A stretch of 49,071 bases of DNA from Elusimicrobiota bacterium (lineage in GTDB: Bacteria; Elusimicrobiota; Elusimicrobia; Elusimicrobiales; UBA9959): positions 1 through 49,071 of the forward strand of contig JAPLKJ010000219.1 in NCBI GenBank assembly GCA_026388125.1. The letters are read 5' to 3'. Under the pieces are notes generated by a model. The model did not search any database. It was not told the DNA's origin and was given only the letters and a program-made list of their open reading frames with translations. Shown in pieces: positions 8,081 to 15,528 of this stretch. Every line of letters starts with the position of its first letter. Positions within the stretch are counted from its first letter, which is position 1. A program made the position numbers and the translations under genes.

Positions 8081-8590
8081 CTATTTCGGATAAATAAGTT
8101 TGTCCGTATCGAACCCCAGCGCCCTGGCCTTGGCCACCAGCCCGGCCGTCACGGCGGGAGACGGTTCGGGGCTGCGGGCCAGCAGCCACAGGTATGACCG
8201 GCCCGGGCCGGCCACCAGCGCGTACTGGTAATTTTCCTTGTCCAGCTCTAGTATGTAGTAGCCGCCGTAGAAAGGGCGGAAAAAACTCACCTTGAGGCTG
8301 CCGGTAGTCTTCTCGCCGGTGAAATAAGCCCGGCCCTCGGCCTCCTTCCATTCGTTCTTGCGGGGGTCGAAGCCTTTGTTCAGCACCCTCACGCCGCCGT
8401 CGCCGCGCAGCGAATACTCGGCGGTAACCTTTACGAGCCCGCGTTCGAAAGCATGGTCCAGCCGGGCCACCTCGTGCCAGACGCCGAGGTAGCGGCCCAG
8501 GTCGAAACCGTCCACCGGCCGCAGCCCCGCGGGCGCCGGCCCGCAGGCCGGCAGGAACGCCGCGCACGCCGCGAGCAGATATTTTTTCAT
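8081..8590 (-). CDS. blc: Outer-membrane lipocalin lipoprotein (Blc family)
   Basis: The 169-aa precursor has a lipoprotein signal ending in the lipobox LPAC, with the lipidated Cys at residue 16. The lipocalin motif follows (FDLGRYLGVWHEVARLDHAFE, equivalent to the GxW signature), then the beta-barrel segments VTAEYSLRGDGGVRVLNKGFD, GRAYFTGEKTTGSLKVSFFRPFYGGYYILELD, YLWLLAR and ALGFDTDKLIYPK. Blc proteins bind lysophospholipids or fatty acids at the outer membrane and are often stress-induced. A lipoprotein of this family supports a diderm envelope. It lies 31 nt after a receiver-domain gene and 13 nt before a small membrane protein gene, suggesting one transcript under two-component control. 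Confidence 0.92.
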   Translation of the reverse strand: MKKYLLAACAAFLPACGPAPAGLRPVDGFDLGRYLGVWHEVARLDHAFERGLVKVTAEYSLRGDGGVRVLNKGFDPRKNEWKEAEGRAYFTGEKTTGSLKVSFFRPFYGGYYILELDKENYQYALVAGPGRSYLWLLARSPEPSPAVTAGLVAKARALGFDTDKLIYPK

Positions 8591-8621
8591 GCCGCGGCCC
8601 TTCGCCCGGTAGAATTTTTGG

Positions 8622-9011
8622 TCATTTTTTATCGGCCGCGTCCGCGCGGTCCGCCAGCGCCCTGCGCACGGCTTCCAGGAATTCCGCCACTTCGAAAGGC
8701 TTCTGAAAGCGCGCCGCCAGCTCCAGGCCGGCGGCTTTCTCCAGGAACTCCTCCGTGGCCAGGTAACCGGTTATCAGGATGCAGGGCGCGCCCGGGAATT
8801 TACCTTTGAAAGCCCGGATCACGTCCGCGCCGTCGCCGTCCGGCAGATGCCAGTCCACTATCAGCAGGTCCAGCTGGTTGGCGGAAATTATTTTCAGGGC
8901 CTCGCGCATTCCCGCCGCGGGCAGGAACTCGTACATCCCCCCCAGCAGGCGCCGGCCCAGCTTAAGTACCACTTCCTCATCGTCCACGAAAAGTATTTTA
9001 TTGGTTTTCAT
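8622..9011 (-). CDS. Single-domain response regulator (CheY-like receiver)
   Basis: This 129-aa protein is only a receiver domain. It has the acidic pocket DDEE at residues 10-13, the phospho-acceptor Asp in LLIVDWHLPDGDG near residue 54, Thr in ILITGYL and the conserved Lys in ARFQKPFEV. With no output domain it probably acts by protein contact or as a phospho-relay partner. It overlaps the end of the upstream histidine kinase gene by 14 nt, so the two are translationally coupled. The kinase is its obvious phospho-donor. The lipocalin gene follows after 31 nt. Confidence 0.92.
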   Translation of the reverse strand: MKTNKILFVDDEEVVLKLGRRLLGGMYEFLPAAGMREALKIISANQLDLLIVDWHLPDGDGADVIRAFKGKFPGAPCILITGYLATEEFLEKAAGLELAARFQKPFEVAEFLEAVRRALADRADAADKK

Positions 9012-10587
9012 TTTTAACGGGCAGCTCCACGGTGAACGTGGTCTCCCCTCCCGGCCCGCTTTCCGCGCTGAGCCTGCCTTTATGGTTCTCGACGATCTCC
9101 CTGGAGATGGAAAGCCCTATCCCGGTCCCCTTCCCCTTGGGTTTTGTGGTAAAGAACGGCTCGAAGATCCTGTCCAGGTTCCCTTCCGGGATCACCGGTC
9201 CGGTATTCGTGAATTTCAGTACTATCATGTTCCCGGCCGCCGCGGCCTTTATCTGCAGCCTGCCGCCCTTGGCGGAAACCATGGCGTCCCTGGCGTTGGC
9301 GATGATGTTGAAAAAAACCTGCTGCAACTGGGCGGCGTCGCCGAAGACCGGGGGCAGCTCGCTGGGCACGTCCTGCACCACTTCCATGCCGGGAGGGAAG
9401 AAATCGAGGCTGAGAAGTTTCATCACGCCCGCCAACAGATCGTGGACGCTGACGGTTTCCCGCACGGATTCCCTTTTCCGGCTGAACAGCAGCAGATGCT
9501 GGATGAACTCCTTGCAGCGCCTGGCCTGCAGGAGTATGACCTCCAGGTCCTCCCGCTGCTGCGCGGACAGAGCGCTGTCCTTCAGCATTATCTGCGCGTA
9601 GCCCATTATGCCGGCCAGCGGGTTGTTAAGCTCGTGCGCCACCCCGGAGACCAGCTGGCCCACTACGGCCATCTTGCTCGCCTGCACCAGCCGCTCCTGG
9701 GAATCCTCCAGCTGCCGGCTCCGTTTTTCCACTTTCTGTTCCAGGGTCTGCTGGTACACCTCTATTACGTTCTTTTTATTTTTCAGGTCCTTCAGCAGCT
9801 CGTTGAAGAACCTGGTCAGCCGCCCTATTTCATCCCGGGAGCTCACCTTTACCTCCCAGGCCAGGTCGCCTTCACGCGCTTTGCGCATGCCTTCCTGCAG
9901 CAGCCCCACCGGCCTCAGCATAAGCCGCACGAAAAAGCCTGAAATTATCAGGACCGCCAGCAGGAGCAGCGCGGTCGTCAGCAAAAGCTTCGAGACAATG
10001 CCCTTTTCGGCCTTGCGCGCGGGGGCGAGGGAAAAGCCGGCCCAGATATACCCTTCGGGCGCGCCGTTCTCCGCCGCCCCGTCGAGCAGGATCTTCCCGC
10101 CGGAAGCGTCTTCGGCCGCCCTTACGGGGATAAGCGTTTCGACTATCTCCTCACCCCTATAGAGCGTCCGCCGGTAAACCGGCTCCCGGGCCGGCAGGCT
10201 CCGCACCCAGCCAAGGTCGGCCGCGGCGCCCGCCAGGAGCACGTTGGTATGCGCCTGCAGCTTCAGGTCGGGGCGCAGCAGCCCGGCGTATATCAGGGGG
10301 GTCCGCTGCTGAAAGGCGCGCAGGACCGTCAGCCCGTCGGCCTCCCTGCCGGTGGCCAGCGTTTTCCGGAAGGCTGGCAGGATCTCGGCGGCCTCCAGAG
10401 CGGCGTCATTGGCGACCTGCACGCTTATCACGTTGGAGACGGCCTGCCTGGAAAAATACAGGCTCGCCCACAGCGATACGCCGGTAAGCGCCAGTATGAA
10501 GACCAGGAATTTAGAAGATAGCTTCATGGAAGCGGATAACCGGCCCTTTTCAGCGTTGCGCGGGCAGCAGTGCCGGCGCGCACGCAA
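8998..10587 (-). CDS. Membrane sensor histidine kinase (HAMP-HisKA-HATPase)
   Basis: The protein has a first membrane helix (FLVFILALTGVSLWASLYF), an extracytoplasmic sensor of about 140 residues, a second helix (LLLTTALLLLAVLIISGFF), then HAMP (about 218-270) and a coiled coil. The HisKA H-box is VSGVAHELNNPLAG, with the phosphorylated His near residue 317. The ATPase domain has N-box NIIANARDAM and G-boxes FEPFFTTKPKGKGTGIGLSIS. The kinase is NtrB-like in its catalytic core. The track start at 10587 is a TTG with GAGGGGGG 6 nt upstream. The ATG at 10527 (MKLSSKFL) has a more natural N terminus but no clear ribosome-binding site, so both remain possible. It lies between two receiver genes and probably phosphorylates one or both. 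Confidence 0.93.
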   Translation of the reverse strand: MRARRHCCPRNAEKGRLSASMKLSSKFLVFILALTGVSLWASLYFSRQAVSNVISVQVANDAALEAAEILPAFRKTLATGREADGLTVLRAFQQRTPLIYAGLLRPDLKLQAHTNVLLAGAAADLGWVRSLPAREPVYRRTLYRGEEIVETLIPVRAAEDASGGKILLDGAAENGAPEGYIWAGFSLAPARKAEKGIVSKLLLTTALLLLAVLIISGFFVRLMLRPVGLLQEGMRKAREGDLAWEVKVSSRDEIGRLTRFFNELLKDLKNKKNVIEVYQQTLEQKVEKRSRQLEDSQERLVQASKMAVVGQLVSGVAHELNNPLAGIMGYAQIMLKDSALSAQQREDLEVILLQARRCKEFIQHLLLFSRKRESVRETVSVHDLLAGVMKLLSLDFFPPGMEVVQDVPSELPPVFGDAAQLQQVFFNIIANARDAMVSAKGGRLQIKAAAAGNMIVLKFTNTGPVIPEGNLDRIFEPFFTTKPKGKGTGIGLSISREIVENHKGRLSAESGPGGETTFTVELPVKNENQ

Positions 10588-10629
10588 AAATAGCCCCCCC
10601 TCATCTTTTTTCGCTCATGCCGCAGGTTT

Positions 10630-11010
10630 TTAACGGTTAAAACTGCGCTTCAGTATCCCGGCCACCCTGGCCGTCAGCTCTTCGTTGATAAAAGGCTTGA
10701 GCACGTAGTCCTCCGCGCCGGCCGCCAGCCCCTGCACCTTGCTGTCCACCGAAGTGGCGTCGCAGGTCAGCATTACTATCGGGATATGCCGTATGCGGGA
10801 ATTTTCCTTCATTTTCGCGCACAGGTCCAGGCCGTTGCCGTCGGGCAGGTTTATGTCCATCAGCACCAGGTCAGGCAGTTCCTTAAGGCAGGCGGCCATT
10901 CCTTCGGCGGCGGTATTCACCTGCAGCACATCGTAGCCTTCCGGCGTAAAGATACGCACCAGGACTTTAGACATTATACGGTCGTCTTCTATGACAAGCA
11001 GCTTAAACAT
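10630..11010 (-). CDS. Single-domain response regulator (CheY-like receiver)
   Basis: The 126-aa protein is a stand-alone receiver. The acidic pair is in VIEDDRIM, the phospho-acceptor Asp in LVLMDINLPDGNG near residue 52, Thr in VMLTCDAT and the conserved Lys in DYVLKPFINEEL. There is no output domain. GGGGAGG lies just upstream of the ATG. It is the first gene of a probable minus-strand unit, ending 42 nt before the kinase. Together with the receiver after the kinase it makes a two-receiver, one-kinase arrangement that could form a branched phospho-relay. Confidence 0.92.
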   Translation of the reverse strand: MFKLLVIEDDRIMSKVLVRIFTPEGYDVLQVNTAAEGMAACLKELPDLVLMDINLPDGNGLDLCAKMKENSRIRHIPIVMLTCDATSVDSKVQGLAAGAEDYVLKPFINEELTARVAGILKRSFNR

Positions 11011-11177
11011 ATGGTCCTCCCCGCGCGCCGGGCAGCGCCGGCGGGCAAAGCCGCCGGAAAATCCCCCAAAAAAACGTCCCTTCCTTTATATAGTACCAAA
11101 GTGGAAACGTTTTATGAAATCCCTTTAAGGTTCTCCCGCCCCCGGACCCGGCCGCGCGGCCGCGCCAAAGATTCTTG

Positions 11178-11207
11178 TTGACAAGCCTGGCGGGGATATG
11201 GTAAAAA
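11178..11207 (+). promoter_or_regulatory. Sigma70-like promoter of the acyl-CoA cluster
   Basis: A perfect -35 box TTGACA (11178-11183) is followed after 18 nt by TAAAAA (11202-11207, 4 of 6 matches to the -10 consensus). It is the best promoter upstream of the SDR gene, about 110 nt before the start codon. Confidence 0.5.
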
Positions 11208-11208
11208 A

Positions 11209-11228
11209 TGAATACTGAATCACTATTC
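11209..11228. promoter_or_regulatory. Candidate operator just downstream of the promoter
   Basis: TGAATA and TATTC form an imperfect inverted repeat across 11209-11228, right after the -10 box. Its shape recalls TetR-type fatty-acid regulator boxes such as Bacillus FadR (TGAATGA...TCATTCA). The second gene of the operon encodes a double-TetR protein, so autoregulation is a reasonable inference. Confidence 0.3.
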
Positions 11229-11315
11229 GCTTTATTGAGCCCGGCAGGCGCCGCGCGGAGAACAGGGCGGCCACGGCGGAGAAAAGCGTAAAAAATAAAC
11301 GGAGGGCAGAACAAA

Positions 11316-12059
11316 ATGGAAAAGAAAACAGCTGTAGTAACCGGGGCGGCCAGGGGTCTGGGACGGGCCGGGGCGGAAAGGTTCCTTGAAGCGGGCGACT
11401 GGAAAGTGGCCCTGCTGGACGTGAACGAAGAATCGCTGGCGAAGACCGCCGCGGAGCTGGCGGAAAAGTACGGCGCCGAGAACGTGGCGCATTTCACCGT
11501 GAACGTGACCTCGAAAGAATCGGTGGGCAACACCATGCAGGCCGTGCTGGCCAAGTTCGGCCGCATAGATACCCTTATAAACAACGCCGGCATCACCCGC
11601 GACGCCATGATGCACAAGATGATCGAAAGCGACTGGGACCTGGTGCTGGACGTGAACCTGAAAGGCGCGTTCCTGTGCGCCACCGCGGTAGCCCCCCACA
11701 TGAAAGAAAGGAAATCGGGCACCATCGTCAACACCTCCTCCGTGGTAGGCGTTTACGGCAACATGGGCCAGAGCAACTACGCGGCCTCCAAGTTCGGCAT
11801 CATCGGCCTTACCAAGACCTGGGCCAAGGAGCTGGGCCGTGACGGCATACGGGTCAACGCGGTAGCCCCCGGCTACACCATGACCGAGATGCTCGAGACC
11901 GTGCCGGAGAAGATCCTCACCGCCATCTCCGACAAGACCCCCCTTAAAAGGCTGGGCAACCCCAGGGATATAGCTAATTCTTATTATTTCCTTTCTTCCG
12001 ACCAGTCCGCCTTCATAACCGGGCAGGTCCTGTCCGTGGACGGAGGCCTGGTAATCTAA
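11316..12059 (+). CDS. SDR-family 3-oxoacyl-ACP / acetoacetyl-CoA reductase (FabG/PhaB-like)
   Basis: This 247-aa short-chain dehydrogenase has the NADP(H)-binding loop TGAARGLG, the NNAG motif and the catalytic Ser-Tyr-Lys set in VNTSSVVGVYGNMGQSNYAASKFG. The C terminus GQVLSVDGGLVI is typical of FabG/PhaB. It reduces a 3-oxoacyl thioester to the 3-hydroxyacyl form. Neighbouring thiolase, KAS III-like and CoA-transferase genes suggest a CoA-linked substrate such as acetoacetyl-CoA, but an ACP substrate is not excluded. GGAGGG precedes the ATG in an 18-nt leader that recurs before the KAS III-like gene. The stop overlaps the next gene's start (TAATG), so the regulator downstream is translationally coupled. 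Confidence 0.88.
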   Translation: MEKKTAVVTGAARGLGRAGAERFLEAGDWKVALLDVNEESLAKTAAELAEKYGAENVAHFTVNVTSKESVGNTMQAVLAKFGRIDTLINNAGITRDAMMHKMIESDWDLVLDVNLKGAFLCATAVAPHMKERKSGTIVNTSSVVGVYGNMGQSNYAASKFGIIGLTKTWAKELGRDGIRVNAVAPGYTMTEMLETVPEKILTAISDKTPLKRLGNPRDIANSYYFLSSDQSAFITGQVLSVDGGLVI

Positions 12060-13255
12060 TGCCCGCAGCCCCTTCCACGCCGAAAGGCCAGAAGACCCGC
12101 GAGAGGATAATCAGTACCTCCGGCGAAGTTTTCTCGAAAGCCGGCTACGGCCTGACCGGGGTCGCGGACATCTGCGCGGCCTCGGAAATTGCCGTGGGCG
12201 GCTTTTACCGGTATTTCTCCGGCAAGGAAGAGGTGCTGGCGGCCGTGGTGGCCAGCCTGGAGGCCCGGCTGACCGCCGAGGTCGCCGGGCTGCCGCCCGC
12301 CGCCGACCTGCGGTCAGAGATAGCCGCCGTAGCCGGGCTTTATTTCCGGTTCGTGGCGGAGAACAAGGATTTCTACCAGGTAATGCGCGAAGCCGAGTTC
12401 GCCTGCGAGCGGGTGTCGAAGAAGTTCTACGGCTCCTTCGCCTCCGCCATCCTCGCGCGGCTCGCCAAATACGGCGCCGGCAAAGACGAGGCGGCGGTGT
12501 ACGCGCTGATAGGCATACTTTCTTTCGTGGGCGTGAAGAACCTCCTCTGGCAGAAAAGGCCCGTGCCCGCCGGGACGGCGGCGGCGGCCGCCGAAGTGTT
12601 CCTCAACGGCGTCAGCCGCGTAACGCCCGACTTCGCCGCGCTGGTGAAGAAGGCCGCTGCGCTTAAAAAAGCGCCGCAGCCGAAAGCGGCGAAGAACACC
12701 GCTGCGCGCCTGCTGGCCTCGGCCGAGGTGGTGTTCGGCCGCCTGGGTTACGGCCCGGCCCATATTTCCGAGATAACGAAGCACGCCGGCTACGCGGCCG
12801 GCACTTTTTACACCTGCTTCAAGTCGAAGAAAGAGGCGCTGGACCAGCTGGTGATAAAGCTGAGGAACGAGCTGGTGGCTAAGGCCGCGGCGTATTCCAA
12901 AGGATCGGGTTCCAGGACCGAGACCGAAGTGCTGGCCTTCATCGCCCTCTTCGATTTCATAGCCGAACATCCCTATGGCTACAGCATCATGCGCGAGGCC
13001 GAGTTCGTGGACTTTAAGCTGGCCGAGGATTACTACATCTACATCCTCAACGGCTACACGGCCGGCATGCGCGCCTACGCCCGCCCGGGCGAGTTCGCGC
13101 TCAACGACCACGAAACGCTGTCGCTGATGATGATGGGCATGGGGCATATGCTGGGGCTTAAGTACGCGCTGTGGAGCGCGAAGAACCCCGGCAGCAAAGA
13201 AATAGAAAACCTGCTGCGGCGGGTGTTCTCGGGTTTCAAAAAAACTAAAAAATAA
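12059..13255 (+). CDS. Tandem (double) TetR-family transcriptional regulator
   Basis: This 398-aa protein is twice the usual TetR length and holds two complete TetR units. Unit 1 (about 1-200) has HTH GVADICAASEIAVGGFYRYFSGKEEVL. Unit 2 (about 205-398) has HTH HISEITKHAGYAAGTFYTCFKSKKEAL. Each HTH is followed by its own helical ligand-binding domain, and both contain the motif MREAEF. A single chain could therefore form an intramolecular TetR dimer. Its start overlaps the SDR stop by one base. It probably controls this acyl-CoA operon in response to an acyl-CoA or fatty acid, which is inferred from context. A paralogue lies at 16734-17747. Confidence 0.88.
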   Translation: MPAAPSTPKGQKTRERIISTSGEVFSKAGYGLTGVADICAASEIAVGGFYRYFSGKEEVLAAVVASLEARLTAEVAGLPPAADLRSEIAAVAGLYFRFVAENKDFYQVMREAEFACERVSKKFYGSFASAILARLAKYGAGKDEAAVYALIGILSFVGVKNLLWQKRPVPAGTAAAAAEVFLNGVSRVTPDFAALVKKAAALKKAPQPKAAKNTAARLLASAEVVFGRLGYGPAHISEITKHAGYAAGTFYTCFKSKKEALDQLVIKLRNELVAKAAAYSKGSGSRTETEVLAFIALFDFIAEHPYGYSIMREAEFVDFKLAEDYYIYILNGYTAGMRAYARPGEFALNDHETLSLMMMGMGHMLGLKYALWSAKNPGSKEIENLLRRVFSGFKKTKK

Positions 13256-13270
13256 ACGGAGGGTTAACGT

Positions 13271-14245
13271 ATGTTCAAAATAGTATCTACCGGGATGTAT
13301 CTTCCCAAAAACCTGGTGACCAACGAGGATATGTACAAGAAATTCGGCAGCGACCCGCTCAGGAAGGTCTTCGAGCGCATCGGCCACGGCGCCCGCTATT
13401 ACTCGGACAAGGAAGAATCCTCCGCCACGCTGGCCATCAATGCCGGCCGCCAGGCGCTGGAGAATTCCAACCTGAAGCCCGGGGACATAGACCTCCTTAT
13501 AATCTCCACCGATACTCCCTCCCAGCTTTCCCCCGCCACCGCGGCGCAGGTAGGCCACGAACTGGGCATCAAGAGCGCCGGCGCGTTCGACGTGAACTGC
13601 GCCTGCGCGGGCTTCGTCACCGCCGTGGACATGGCGGCCAAGTACCTCAACGGCAAAGAATACAGGAACGCCATGGTGATAGGCACCTACGCCATGAGCA
13701 AGCACCTGGACCACGACGACGGCAACACCTCCATCCTGTTCGGCGACGGCGCCGGCGCTTTCATCATGAGCTACTGCCTGGAGAAAGGCAAATCGGCCTC
13801 CACCCTTAAATCCGACGGCTCCTACTGGGATTTCATGGGCATCTACGGCGGCGGCACCATGATGCCGGTGGACGAAAAAGTGCTGATAGAGCGCACCCAC
13901 AAAGTTAAGGTCCCGAAAAAATTCCCCGCCACGCTCAACTCCGAAGAGTGGCCCCCGCTCATCGAAAAGACCCTGGCGAAGCTCGCGCTCAAGCCCAAGG
14001 ACGTGGACGCCTACGTCTTCACGCAGATCAGGAAGCCCACCATCGTGGAAGTGATGGAGAAGTTCAACATCCCGATGGAAAAAACCCACACGATAATGGA
14101 AAAATGGGGCTACACCGGCTCGGCCTGCGTGCCCATGGCGTTCCACGACATGGCGGCCCAGGGCAAAGTGAAGCGCGGCGACCGCGTGCTGCTGTGCGCC
14201 TCCGGCGGCGGCTACTCGATGGCCTGCATGACCTTCAGATATTAA
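13271..14245 (+). CDS. KAS III-like (FabH-family) thiolase-fold enzyme with altered catalytic triad
   Basis: The 324-aa protein fits FabH length and fold. It has FDVNCACAGFVTAVD carrying the nucleophilic Cys (E. coli C112), GDGAGAFIM, and a full C-terminal half. Aligned to E. coli FabH, the catalytic His of HQAN is replaced by Thr (YVFTQIRKPTI). The catalytic Asn of GNTSAAS is replaced by Tyr (GYTGSAC). The GGGYS loop near the end is preserved. Loss of His and Asn argues against ordinary decarboxylative condensation. Acyl transfer, thioester hydrolysis or a different condensation chemistry are possible. GGAGGG precedes the ATG. It lies in the same operon as SDR, CoA-transferase and thiolase genes. 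The substrate is unknown. Confidence 0.82.
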   Translation: MFKIVSTGMYLPKNLVTNEDMYKKFGSDPLRKVFERIGHGARYYSDKEESSATLAINAGRQALENSNLKPGDIDLLIISTDTPSQLSPATAAQVGHELGIKSAGAFDVNCACAGFVTAVDMAAKYLNGKEYRNAMVIGTYAMSKHLDHDDGNTSILFGDGAGAFIMSYCLEKGKSASTLKSDGSYWDFMGIYGGGTMMPVDEKVLIERTHKVKVPKKFPATLNSEEWPPLIEKTLAKLALKPKDVDAYVFTQIRKPTIVEVMEKFNIPMEKTHTIMEKWGYTGSACVPMAFHDMAAQGKVKRGDRVLLCASGGGYSMACMTFRY

Positions 14246-15373
14246 ATGGAGACCGTGATGACGCGTACCATACAGCCCGCCCCCGCCGCCCACGCGGCGG
14301 GCGCGGGGGCGGGGGTCTACAAGAGCAAGCTCATAAGCATAGACGAGGCCGTGTCGAAGATACGGTCCGACCAGGACGTGGTGGTGGCGCAATGCGCCTC
14401 CGAGCCGCAGGGCCTGATGTCCCGGTTCCACACCGCGGCGGCGGAGAACGTGCGCGTGTTCTCCGTGCTGACGCTGAAGCCCTATGACTTCTACATGCGG
14501 CCCGACATGAAAGGGCGGTTCGAGCTGTGCAGCTGGTTCCATGCCCCCGGCTCTCGCGCGGCGCTCAAGAACGGCACCGGCACGGTGACTTTCGTGCCCA
14601 ACATGCTGCACCGCGCCGCGCTGGACCGCATCCAGGCCCGGCGGCCGGACGTGTTCTTCGGCACCTGCACGCCGCCCGACAGGAACGGCTTCGTTTCGCT
14701 GTCTTTGGGCATCACCTACGAAAAAGAGATCCTCGAAGCGGCGAAGCTGGTTATTCTGGAAGTGAACCGCAACCTCCCCCTCACCTTCGGGGACACCCAC
14801 CTGCACGTGAGCGCGGTGGATAATTTCGTGGAGCACACGCAGGAAGTGCCCACGCTGCCCGCGGCGTCCCCGGACGCCACGGAGCTGGCCATCGGCGGCT
14901 ACATCGGCGAGCTGGTGCCGGATGAAGCCACCATCCAGCTGGGCATCGGCGGCATCCCCAACGCCGCGGCGCTGGCGCTGAAAGGCAAGAAGGACCTGGG
15001 CGTGCACACCGAGATGATGGTGGATTCCATGATGGAGCTTTACGAGTGCGGGGCCATCACCAACCGCAAAAAAGCGCTGGTGAAAGACAAGTTCGTCTGC
15101 ACCTTCGCCATGGGCTCGCGCAAACTCTACGACTGGCTGGACGGCAACGTGGCCGTGGAGTTCCGGCGCGGCAGCTGGGTGAACGACCCCGCCGTGATAC
15201 GGCGCAACTCCAAGATGGTTTCCGTGAACACCTGCCTTACGGTGGACCTCACCGGCCAGGTGGCCAGCGAGACCATCGGCACCACGCAGTATTCCGGCAC
15301 CGGCGGCCAGACCGACACGGCCGTGGGCGCGAAAGAGGCCTACGACGGGCTGGGCAAGTCCGTGATAGCCTGA
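14246..15373 (+). CDS. Acetyl-CoA hydrolase / 4-hydroxybutyrate CoA-transferase-like protein, C-terminally truncated
   Basis: The 375-aa ORF matches the family of acetyl-CoA hydrolases and butyrate/4-hydroxybutyrate CoA-transferases. It contains TCTPPDRNGFVSLSLG, LQLGIGGIPNAAALAL and GVHTEMMVDSMMELYECG, the last holding the Glu that forms the acyl-enzyme intermediate. Family members run to about 430-440 residues. Here the frame stops after GKSVIA, just before the conserved PST...IVP...VTTSR...YVVTEYG block. The final family segment then reappears in another frame (next entry). About 40-45 residues are missing and the frame is shifted, so the enzyme is probably inactive unless this is a sequence error. 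ATG 14246 abuts the upstream stop. ATG 14258, with GGAG upstream, is the likelier start. Confidence 0.8.
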   Translation: METVMTRTIQPAPAAHAAGAGAGVYKSKLISIDEAVSKIRSDQDVVVAQCASEPQGLMSRFHTAAAENVRVFSVLTLKPYDFYMRPDMKGRFELCSWFHAPGSRAALKNGTGTVTFVPNMLHRAALDRIQARRPDVFFGTCTPPDRNGFVSLSLGITYEKEILEAAKLVILEVNRNLPLTFGDTHLHVSAVDNFVEHTQEVPTLPAASPDATELAIGGYIGELVPDEATIQLGIGGIPNAAALALKGKKDLGVHTEMMVDSMMELYECGAITNRKKALVKDKFVCTFAMGSRKLYDWLDGNVAVEFRRGSWVNDPAVIRRNSKMVSVNTCLTVDLTGQVASETIGTTQYSGTGGQTDTAVGAKEAYDGLGKSVIA

Positions 15374-15486
15374 CGCGGCTGCGCGGCCGCACGGTGCGCG
15401 AGCGCGCCCAGAACCTGATAGCGGTGGCGCACCCGGATTTCCGGGCGGAGCTCAGGGCGCAGGCGGCCAAGCTCGGGTATATCTGA
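15374..15486 (+). pseudogene. Out-of-frame 3' remnant of the CoA-transferase gene
   Basis: Right after the truncated ORF, another frame encodes LRGRTVRERAQNLIAVAHPDF and a short tail ending KLGYI. It aligns to the extreme C terminus of the same CoA-transferase family (LKGKTLRNRARALINIAHP in clostridial 4HBT). The junction therefore looks like one ~130-bp deletion that was not a multiple of three. Confidence 0.75.
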
Positions 15487-15528
15487 CAGTTTTGGGTTGG
15501 TATAAAAAAATTAACGGAGGAGAATAAA

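Larger units (their letters stand above)
11011..11315. other. Divergent intergenic region between signalling operon and acyl-CoA cluster
   Basis: This ~300-nt stretch carries leaders for two divergent operons. Toward the plus strand there is a sigma70-like promoter and a partial palindrome (listed separately). Toward the minus strand TTTCAT and TACTAT are spaced by 18 nt in an AT-rich patch around 11090-11125, a plausible promoter for the receiver gene. No additional gene is visible. Confidence 0.5.

Noticed and set aside
12314-15007. 897-aa minus-strand ORF across the acyl-CoA cluster
   Set aside because: It spans three well-supported genes on the other strand, is His/Arg/Gly-biased and lacks domains. 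It exists because of high GC content.
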